Below, piece after piece: positions 58,235-64,000 of a DNA stretch of 64,000 bases. The first letter of the stretch is position 1. Every line of letters begins with the position of its first letter. The translations under genes and the position numbers were made by a program. The notes under the pieces are model-generated. The model saw only the letters and a program-made list of their open reading frames with translations, did no database searches and had not been told where the DNA came from. Source of the stretch: Sporofaciens musculi (GTDB taxonomy: Bacteria > Bacillota > Clostridia > Lachnospirales > Lachnospiraceae); NCBI RefSeq assembly GCF_009830285.1, contig NZ_WUQX01000001.1, forward strand, positions 3,844,501 to 3,908,500. Direction: 5' to 3'.

Positions 58235-58687
58235 TACATCCTCATGTTGATATATTCCGGATGCCGTATCTCGGAACTGCTCGACCTAAAGAAAGAACAT
58301 GTCAACCTTGAGGAACGCTATTTCAATATCGTCTAGGCGAAAACCGCAGCCGGAATCCGTGTTGTTCCGATTGCTGACAAGGTTCTCCTATTTTTTGAAT
58401 ACTGATATGTACATAGCAAATGTGAATACCTCCTCTGCACCCCGGACGGCGGACATTTCATATACCGTAATTATTATGATTCGTACTGGTCTTCTTTGGT
58501 TGAGGTTCTAAACATCGACCACACGCCACACTTCACCCGGCACACCTGCATTTCAATGCTGACCGTCGCAGGTGTCGATGATAAGGTCATCAAAAAAATT
58601 GTCGGTCATAAAGGGCAGAGTGCGACGGAGGTTGTATATACCCACTTTGAAATTGAGGAACTAATCGACGCAATCAACAAGATATGA
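58235..58687 (+). pseudogene. Tyrosine integrase remnant with two internal stops
   Basis: IYILMLIYSGCRISELLDLK (catalytic Arg), TAG at 58334, KTAAGIRVVPIADKVLLFF, TGA at 58403, GGHFIYRNYYDSYWSSLVEV, HFTRHTCISMLTVAGVDDKV (HxxR) and EVVYTHFEIEELIDAINKI (catalytic Tyr). The N-terminal half is absent. A dead phage or conjugative-element integrase beside rpsI, older than the serine-recombinase element. Confidence 0.85.
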
Positions 58688-58691
58688 CAAC

Positions 58692-58720
58692 AGGCAGGTT
58701 CAAGCCTGCCTATTGTATGT
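58692..58720 (+). terminator. Hairpin after integrase remnant
   Basis: AGGCAGG (58692-58698) pairs with CCTGCCT (58705-58711), followed by ATTGTATGTT. Confidence 0.5.
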
Positions 58721-58814
58721 TCTCACATTATCTCATATCGCCTCACACTATCCCACAAACGATTTTACCCTTGAACTCTCCGCCTTCTTATGGTATATTA
58801 TAAATACAAAAAGA

Positions 58815-58901
58815 CAACCGCCCACAAGGTGGGTTGACCAAATGAATAAAGATAGAAAAATCCACCCTTGCACTCGGTCAAAGTTTTGGGGTGGTTTTTC
58901 T
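58815..58901 (+). ncRNA. Candidate antisense RNA of type I toxin system
   Basis: Sequence opposite the 3' part of the toxin transcript, ending in a bidirectional hairpin AGAAAAATCCACCC (58854-58867) / GGGTGGTTTTTCT (58889-58901). This layout is that of RatA-like antitoxins. The promoter is not obvious. Confidence 0.4.
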
Positions 58902-58909
58902 ATGTAGAC

Positions 58910-58999
58910 CTACTTACAAAACGTAAAAACGAATGTAAGCAACGCCAAAAGGAACAGACCAAAGGTCATAATGTCCTTAAAATCAAAATGATTTTTCAT
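58910..58999 (-). CDS. Holin-like type I toxin (TxpA/Hol-Tox type)
   Basis: 29 residues: MKNHFDFKDIMTFGLFLLAL then LTFVFTFCK. The DIMTFGLF motif and single hydrophobic helix match the putative holin-like toxins of Firmicutes. GGGGTGATG precedes the ATG, as in that family. GGTCAGCCCACC (59029-59040, in the mRNA 5' leader) can pair with GGTGGGTTGACC (58828-58839, in its 3' end), the long-range pairing known to silence type I toxin mRNAs. Confidence 0.72.
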   Translation of the reverse strand: MKNHFDFKDIMTFGLFLLALLTFVFTFCK

Positions 59000-59096
59000 A
59001 GGCATCACCCCATTCTATAAAAATGAGAGGTCAGCCCACCCTGCAACACGGTTGTCATGTCGTATTTTATCATATTTTCTTATGTTCTACAATCTT

Positions 59097-59504
59097 TTAT
59101 TTTTTATGTGTCTTTCCAATTACCCGCCGAACCTCGGAAGTCTTTTCACAATGGATGCTCCTGCTGCCAGTCACATCATTTATGAATCCATCCTTGAGAT
59201 ATATGAAATATCCCTCCTCCTTTGAATAGGACATATCCTCAATCATATCATAATATTTTTTCGGAACTTGCCACTTTTCCAACATGCGACGCTGCTCCTC
59301 ATTGAATCCCTGCTTTTTCTTCCCGAACTTACTTTCCCCGGATGCAAGGTCATTACATATCAGTGCATAGAGATATTCGTTGACCGACATCCCGATTGCG
59401 GATGCTGCTGCCCGTATTCTTTCTTTTTCCCCTATTGGTATTCTGAAATTTATCCGGTCGTAATGCTCTTTTGCGTGTTGGTTCTTATACTCTGTCCGGT
59501 TCAC
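59097..59504 (-). CDS. RHH-type DNA-binding protein
   Basis: 135 residues from GTG 59504 after AGAGGCGG. AKEHYDRINFRIPIGEKERI and ASAIGMSVNEYLYALICND form an Arc/MetJ-like ribbon-helix-helix; the C-terminal 70 residues are unfamiliar. Such proteins are frequent as single antitoxin-like or element regulators. Probably part of the same old remnant region. Confidence 0.65.
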   Translation of the reverse strand: MNRTEYKNQHAKEHYDRINFRIPIGEKERIRAAASAIGMSVNEYLYALICNDLASGESKFGKKKQGFNEEQRRMLEKWQVPKKYYDMIEDMSYSKEEGYFIYLKDGFINDVTGSRSIHCEKTSEVRRVIGKTHKK

Positions 59505-59669
59505 TGATACCGCCTCTTTTCCTGTTTTTTTGCATTATAACATTGTCGTGCGCACGACACAAGAAAAAGATTTTCTCATTTGTCACTTACCTGTTACTTA
59601 CTTGTTACTTACCGTTGGAATTTTGTGTGATTTTGTGCTGTCTCATAAGAATTTCAGAATACAAGAAAA

Positions 59670-59694
59670 CCCCGGAAACGCGCTGTTTCCGGGG
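59670..59694 (-). terminator. Terminator of the rplM-rpsI operon
   Basis: CCCCGGAAAC (59670-59679) and GTTTCCGGGG (59685-59694) form a 10-bp stem; read on the minus strand it is followed by TTTTCTTGTATT. Confidence 0.85.
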
Positions 59695-59724
59695 AATGTC
59701 TCTCTTTTGCAATATTCGCTTGAA

Positions 59725-60117
59725 TTATCGCTTGCTGAACTGCGGAGCGCGACGAGCCGCCTTGAGGCCGTATTTCTTACGCTCTTTCATACGTGGATCA
59801 CGTGTCAAATATCCTGCCTTCTTAAGCACCGGCCTGTAATCTGCATCTGCCTGAAGAAGCGCTCTTGCGATACCATGACGGATTGCGCCTGCCTGTCCTG
59901 TATATCCGCCGCCCTTTACATTAACAATAACGTCAAACTTGCCGTCTGTCTCTGTTGCAACCAGCGGCTGACGAACAACAACCTTCAATGTCTCTAATCC
60001 GAGATAATCATCGATATCTCTTTTATTTATCGTAACCTTACCTGTTCCTGGTACTAAATACACTCTTGCGATTGATTTTTTTCTTCTTCCTGTTCCGTAG
60101 AATCTTGCATTAGCCAC
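59725..60117 (-). CDS. rpsI: 30S ribosomal protein S9
   Basis: 130 residues. [20 protein letters not shown] at the start, [20 protein letters not shown] in the centre and the invariant C-terminal RRAPQFSKR, whose last Arg reaches the P site. Typical length. Follows rplM after 26 bp with GAGAGGAGG as ribosome-binding site. Confidence 0.98.
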   Translation of the reverse strand: MANARFYGTGRRKKSIARVYLVPGTGKVTINKRDIDDYLGLETLKVVVRQPLVATETDGKFDVIVNVKGGGYTGQAGAIRHGIARALLQADADYRPVLKKAGYLTRDPRMKERKKYGLKAARRAPQFSKR

Positions 60118-60143
60118 TTTAATATCCTCCTCTCAACCTTCTC

Positions 60144-60572
60144 TTACAGTTTCAGTTCAACCGGCTTCTGAGCCTGCTGATTATGCTCTGGTCCGGCATA
60201 TACATGAAGCTTCTTGATCATGGATCTTCCCAAAGGTCCTTTTGGAAGCATACCCTTAACAGCAAGTTCAATCACTTTCTCAGGCTTCTTGTCCATCATC
60301 TCTGCCAATGTAGTCTCCTTCATGCCTCCTACATAGTCAGAGTGATGGTAATAGATCTTCTGCTCCATCTTCTTGCCTGTTACCTTAATCTTTTCAGCAT
60401 TGACAATTACTACATAATCGCCGGTATCAATATGCGGAGTAAATTCCGGCTTATTCTTACCTCTTAAAATCTTAGCCACTTCTGATGTGAGACGACCCAA
60501 CGTACATCCCGCAGCATCAACTACATACCATTTTCTTTCAATCTTATCTGGATTCGCCATATAAGTTTTCAT
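60144..60572 (-). CDS. rplM: 50S ribosomal protein L13
   Basis: 142 residues. [45 protein letters not shown]-type [19 protein letters not shown] and the C-terminal [13 protein letters not shown]. First gene of the standard rplM-rpsI operon; AGGAGG lies 8 bp before the ATG. Confidence 0.98.
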   Translation of the reverse strand: MKTYMANPDKIERKWYVVDAAGCTLGRLTSEVAKILRGKNKPEFTPHIDTGDYVVIVNAEKIKVTGKKMEQKIYYHHSDYVGGMKETTLAEMMDKKPEKVIELAVKGMLPKGPLGRSMIKKLHVYAGPEHNQQAQKPVELKL

Positions 60573-60715
60573 CGGTCTACCTCCTGTGAAACATTAACAT
60601 ATTCATGATAATTATACGAAGACAATCTGCCCAAGGCAATTCTTACGCATATTATGGTATCGAAATCAATAAGGCTCCGGGGCTTTGGTTCCTCACTGTT
60701 TCTCTTTTTGTCATA
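60573..60715 (-). promoter_or_regulatory. rplM leader, possible L13 autoregulatory region
   Basis: About 140 nt of untranslated leader between the predicted start of transcription and rplM, with short inverted pieces (AAGCCCCGGAGCCTT and TTGCCTTGGGCA). Many Firmicutes have an L13-binding leader here; a match was not computed. Confidence 0.4.
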
Positions 60716-60721
60716 CTGTTA

Positions 60722-60750
60722 AATTATATTATACGGTGCCGCGTGTGTCA
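60722..60750 (-). promoter_or_regulatory. rplM-rpsI promoter
   Basis: On the minus strand TTGACA (60745-60750), 17 bp, TATAAT (60722-60727): a consensus sigma-A promoter. Confidence 0.85.
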
Positions 60751-60780
60751 ACCATTTTCTTCTATTTTATCAGCAGAATT

Positions 60781-61641
60781 TTACCCCAAATTCTTCTCAA
60801 AATGCTGATAATCGATAGGGTCTGTCCAATCCCCGCCCCATGTAAAGCCATACCTGGTAAAAATCTGATAGCAGACATCCTCATGCCCAATCATATGCGG
60901 CTCTCCGTTTGCCCTGTCGATAAACCGTTCCATCTCCGGATAGATTTCTCTGAAGCTTCCATCTGCATTGTACGCCACATAAGGATTCTGGAGAGGATTA
61001 ATGTCGATTGCATATCCCAGGGCATGGTTCGACAGTTGGTCCGTTCCTGCAATAGTCCTGTAGTTAAATGCCGACGTATTGTTATTTTCAATAGAACTCC
61101 GATCCGATGAGCTGCCGTCCCCTGTCCAGAAACGCTCGATTAGGTACATAGATTGTATCTCATACTCCTGCTCAAACAGTTCACGGAAAATATTCCTTAC
61201 ATCCTCCGCTATGTTTGCATTCACAATCAGCTCGCCCACCTGTACCTCATGGTTAAAATTATAGTGAAGCACCTTGATATAGCGTAGCTGCTCTCGACTG
61301 ATGTTCGGATTCTCCACATAAGACATACCATTAATAAATTGGAAAATATCTTCGCTAATCTCATTTGCAACAAAATACTGATCAAGCTGTCCCATGTCTA
61401 CCAAAGCTCTGTCAACAATAGCCCCTGCTTCCATATTCGGAATTAACGGCATGTCAACAGGAACATCCGAAGCCGGCTCACCGTCGGCTGTCTGCTCTGA
61501 CTTCGCTTTACTCTTGGCATCGTCGGAATCTTTCTTGTCACTGTCCTTCATTTTAAAATAAATCACGGCTGCAAGCACAATAATCAACACTACAAGCACC
61601 GCCGCCATGATCCGTGTGATGGTACGTAATTTTCTCTCCAC
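60781..61641 (-). CDS. M15-family D-alanyl-D-alanine carboxypeptidase (VanY-like)
   Basis: 286 residues from GTG 61641, chosen because AAGGAGG lies 9 bp upstream; earlier ATGs have none. A membrane anchor (IMAAVLVVLIIVLAAVIYF), a Lys/Asp/Ser-rich linker, then the M15 domain with LSNHALGYAIDINPLQNPYV (HxxxxAxD zinc ligands), IGHEDVCYQIFTRYGF and DYQHFEKN (last His). It trims peptidoglycan peptides outside the membrane. A 9-bp inverted repeat lies just before the ribosome-binding site. Confidence 0.88.
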   Translation of the reverse strand: MERKLRTITRIMAAVLVVLIIVLAAVIYFKMKDSDKKDSDDAKSKAKSEQTADGEPASDVPVDMPLIPNMEAGAIVDRALVDMGQLDQYFVANEISEDIFQFINGMSYVENPNISREQLRYIKVLHYNFNHEVQVGELIVNANIAEDVRNIFRELFEQEYEIQSMYLIERFWTGDGSSSDRSSIENNNTSAFNYRTIAGTDQLSNHALGYAIDINPLQNPYVAYNADGSFREIYPEMERFIDRANGEPHMIGHEDVCYQIFTRYGFTWGGDWTDPIDYQHFEKNLG

Positions 61642-62006
61642 CCTTCCCCGCCTCCTTATTACCTTACTTATAAGGTAATATACTACGATTTTCATCTTTC
61701 TGCCATATATTTCTAAAAAATTTCTATATTCATTGTGCATATTGGTTACTGGTTTACACCTTGTCGCGCACTTGCTGCATGACATCTTTCCATAATAGTG
61801 ATGGGGCGGGAATCCGTCCCCTTGCCCTCAGACAACGTTCAATGGGTTGGATGCCGTTACTGTGAGCACACTGTCAGAGTGAGATCAGCAACGCATATTG
61901 CGTAACAGTCTCAAAAATAATCAGGCATAGTACGCCGAGCATATTAGACTTTCCTCTGCACAAATCAGGGGCACGGCAAAATAAATTCAGCCACGCCCCT
62001 AAATCA
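61642..62006 (-). other. Intergenic region with palindrome and tyrS terminator
   Basis: ATTACCTTA (61658-61666) and TAAGGTAAT (61671-61679) form a perfect inverted repeat directly upstream of the carboxypeptidase ribosome-binding site. AGGGGCACGGC (61967-61977) and GCCACGCCCCT (61990-62000) form the probable tyrS terminator stem. Nothing else is recognised between. Confidence 0.5.
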
Positions 62007-63230
62007 CTATTTTATAACTACTTTCCTAAAGTTCTTCTTACCCTTTTTCAGCACGACTCCCTCTCCCGACAAGTCCTCTGCCGAAAATTCCGTATGAATA
62101 TCGCTGATTTTTTCTCCATCAACTGATACACCTCCCTGGGTTACTGCACGGCGGGCGTCTGACTTACTGGAAACCAGACCTGATACTGTCAGCATTGTCA
62201 GAATGTCGATTTTACCATCCGTAAGCTCGCCTTCGGTAAGCTCTGCGCAAGGCATATCTGCCGCAGCACCTTGGCTAAACAGTGCCTTCGCCGCAGCCTG
62301 CGCCTTCTGCGCTTCCTCCTCACCATGGACCATCCTGGTCAGTTCAAACGCAAGGATTTCTTTGGCCTGGTTCAACTGAGCCCCTTCCCAGGAAGCCATC
62401 TTGTCAATCTCCTCAAGGGGAAGGAAGGTCAGCATACGGATACATTTTAAGACATCGGCGTCAGCCACATTTCGCCAGTACTGATAGAACTCAAATGGGG
62501 AAGTTTTGTCCGCGTCAAGCCATACCGCACCCTTCTGCGTCTTGCCCATCTTGTTTCCCTCGGAATTCAGAAGCAGAGTAATGGTCATAGCGCATGCATT
62601 TTTTCCCAGTTTACGGCGAATCAGTTCAGTTCCCCCTAACATATTACTCCACTGGTCATCGCCGCCAAACTGAAGGTTACAGCCGTATTTTTGGAACAGT
62701 GCGTAGAAATCGTAGCTCTGCATAATCATGTAGTTAAATTCTAGGAAGCTTAATCCCTTCTCCATCCTTTGCTTGTAACATTCCGCGGCCAGCATACGGT
62801 TCACACTAAAATGGGCGCCAACCTCCCGCAGCACCTCGATGTAGTTCAAATCATTCAGCCAGTCTGCGTTGTTGACCATTATCGCCTTTCCTTCTGAAAA
62901 ATCGATGAAACGGCTCATTTGCTTCTTAAAACATTCACAGTTGTGCTGGATTGTCTCCTCTGTCATCATCTGGCGCATGTCCGTTCTTCCGGATGGGTCG
63001 CCTACCATCGCCGTACCTCCTCCAATGAGGGCAATAGGCTTATTTCCCGCCTCCTGAAGACGCTTCATCAGACACAATGTCATAAAATGTCCTACATGAA
63101 GGCTGTCCGCCGTAGGGTCAAAGCCGATGTAAAATACTGCCTTTCCGTTGTTAATCAGCTCTCTGATTTCATCTTCGTCTGTGACCTGTGCAATCAATCC
63201 TCTTGCCTTTAGTTCTTCATAAATTCCCAT
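62007..63230 (-). CDS. tyrS: Tyrosyl-tRNA synthetase
   Basis: 407 residues. The class I HIGH motif appears as DSLHVGHF in FYIGFDPTADSLHVGHFMTL, tyrosine-pocket residues lie in NYMIMQSYDFYALF and GGDDQWSNM, and the KMSKS motif is GNKMGKTQKG. The C-terminal S4-like RNA-binding domain starts near 340 (SGLVSSKSDARRAVTQGGVS). Start at 63230 preceded by AAAGGAAG. No T-box is seen upstream, where a tandem repeat lies instead. Confidence 0.97.
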   Translation of the reverse strand: MGIYEELKARGLIAQVTDEDEIRELINNGKAVFYIGFDPTADSLHVGHFMTLCLMKRLQEAGNKPIALIGGGTAMVGDPSGRTDMRQMMTEETIQHNCECFKKQMSRFIDFSEGKAIMVNNADWLNDLNYIEVLREVGAHFSVNRMLAAECYKQRMEKGLSFLEFNYMIMQSYDFYALFQKYGCNLQFGGDDQWSNMLGGTELIRRKLGKNACAMTITLLLNSEGNKMGKTQKGAVWLDADKTSPFEFYQYWRNVADADVLKCIRMLTFLPLEEIDKMASWEGAQLNQAKEILAFELTRMVHGEEEAQKAQAAAKALFSQGAAADMPCAELTEGELTDGKIDILTMLTVSGLVSSKSDARRAVTQGGVSVDGEKISDIHTEFSAEDLSGEGVVLKKGKKNFRKVVIK

Positions 63231-63251
63231 ACTAATATCTTCCTTTCTTTT

Positions 63252-63375
63252 TATACCTTGCTGGACGTAGTCCACCCACCCGAAGGGTATGCTTTACGGT
63301 GTGCCCTTGGGTATACCTTGCTGGACGTAGTCCACCCACCCGAAGGGTATGCTTTACGGTATGCCCTTGGGTATA
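63252..63375. repeat. Two exact 60-bp tandem repeats upstream of tyrS
   Basis: The unit contains ATACCTTGCTGGACGTAGTC and ACCCGAAGGGTATGCTTTAC and is repeated with one base change; the period is exactly 60 (63252 and 63312). Inside are GGAC/GTCC and GGGTATGC/GTATGCCC hairpins. It lies between tyrS and the DUF3267 gene. Confidence 0.85.
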
Positions 63376-63457
63376 CATAATGAAACGATATCTACCTGCC
63401 CCGTCAGGGGCGTCCTTTAGCATACGCAAAAGGCAGCCTCTCTTTCTTCTGTCATAC

Positions 63458-64000
63458 TTACTTTAAAAATGCCACAAAACCACACTTCTCAGGATGGTCC
63501 AAAATATAACAGTCCTTCCTGCCCAGATATTTTGCCAGCATATTCATAATCATTGTATCGCCGCCGGCGCTTGAGACATTACTTACGCTAAGTACCAAAA
63601 GCATCGGGCTTCCTGATATAATTGCTGCAATAAAGAAACCGATTCCCAAAACTAAAAACGGTGCAGCGCAGCCAATCAGATAATGCACTGGCTTAAGCGG
63701 CTCCTTACAGTGACAGTAGGGGTTCATATATTCCTGCATGATTCCCAGATGTATGCTTTTAAAGCCCTGTTTTCCCCAGACCATCCAGCCTATGCCATGC
63801 AGAAGTTCATGAATGAATATACACAGCATAAACAAGACTACATAGCAGGTAATATCCCACATTGAAAAGTCTGCTGAAAAAATATTTCCTAACTTTATCC
63901 ACACAATGAGTTCCACGAGAACAAACGGACCTGCCGTCACAAATGCCATGACATTCGCCTGCTTAATAGAGATTGTCTCCTGCGTTTCTTTATAACCTGC
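63458..64000 (-). CDS. DUF3267 putative membrane zinc protease, partial
   Basis: At least 180 residues; the frame runs off the window. Four membrane segments, with HELLHGIGW as the HExxH-type zinc site in CIFIHELLHGIGWMVWGKQG, and HYLIGCAAPFLVLGIGFFIA. The DUF3267 family is thought to be zincin-like; substrate unknown. The ATG at 63949 is internal, since coherent sequence precedes it. Confidence 0.78.
   Translation of the reverse strand, partial: AGYKETQETISIKQANVMAFVTAGPFVLVELIVWIKLGNIFSADFSMWDITCYVVLFMLCIFIHELLHGIGWMVWGKQGFKSIHLGIMQEYMNPYCHCKEPLKPVHYLIGCAAPFLVLGIGFFIAAIISGSPMLLVLSVSNVSSAGGDTMIMNMLAKYLGRKDCYILDHPEKCGFVAFLK

Noticed and set aside
63252..63375. CRISPR array
   Set aside because: Only two units with no distinct spacers; it is a tandem duplication.
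63231..63457. T-box riboswitch upstream of tyrS
   Set aside because: No T-box consensus (GGTGGxACCGCG-like) could be found; only a tandem repeat and a short GCCCC/GGGGC hairpin.

Overview
The window comes from a low- to mid-GC Firmicute, most likely a gut Lachnospiraceae-type clostridium. The right end (about 57.8-64 kb) is chromosomal: rpsI and rplM with a strong promoter and leader, an M15 D,D-carboxypeptidase, tyrS and a DUF3267 membrane protease. Everything to the left is accessory DNA of the Tn1549/CTn type: TraG, Maff2, TrbL-like, PrgI, VirB4, NlpC/P60 protein, topoisomerase III, ArdA, MobC/relaxase and large serine recombinases.

The layout is a set of nested elements. The outer conjugative element runs from a replication-initiator module (5.2-7.1 kb) through the coupling protein traG (7.1-17.9 kb), maff2 (18.4 kb), the type IV secretion genes (32.3-39.2 kb), topoisomerase III and antirestriction genes (40.5-48.2 kb), the relaxase and MobC (49.1-50.7 kb) and a TetR/ABC cargo operon (51.5-54.2 kb), to a sigma factor, excision helper and serine recombinase (54.8-57.7 kb). 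Its traG is split twice: by a 6.4-kb mobilizable element (about 7643-14058, with serine recombinase, RepA-like ATPase, MobV relaxase and TnpW-like protein) and by a 2.55-kb group II intron (14990-17537). Its maff2 is split by a second, 13.6-kb element (about 18598-32240) that carries an aminoglycoside phosphotransferase-like gene, a GNAT acetyltransferase, a MobQ relaxase, CHC2/VapE replication genes and its own recombinase. That MobQ relaxase is in turn broken by a 1.26-kb IS3-family insertion. In silico removal of the traG insertion, the intron and the maff2 insertion restores open frames, which fixes the boundaries well. The left 5 kb is a scrap-heap of another element: an IS3 remnant, two flavodoxin-like genes with an HxlR regulator, TnpV, a helicase fragment and a truncated recombinase.

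Many otherwise intact genes carry one-base indels, usually in short homopolymers (VirB4, NlpC/P60 protein, DUF4315, topoisomerase III, relaxase, ABC exporter, recombinase, XRE regulator and others). This pattern suggests residual assembly error at least as much as true decay, so pseudogene calls here should be read with that in mind.

Beyond the genes there are several families of structured non-coding repeats: three ~115-nt elements with 13-nt terminal complementarity (5222, 12162, 48213), three ~62-nt hairpins with compensatory changes (10710, 13731, 33206), a two-hairpin 60-nt repeat (18059, 24022), two inverted copies of an oriT-like sequence (42551, 50762), a MobQ-type oriT candidate (23916), and shared flanks around the two cargo genes of the inner element. 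A 29-residue holin-like type I toxin with a probable antisense RNA lies at 58.8-59.0 kb.
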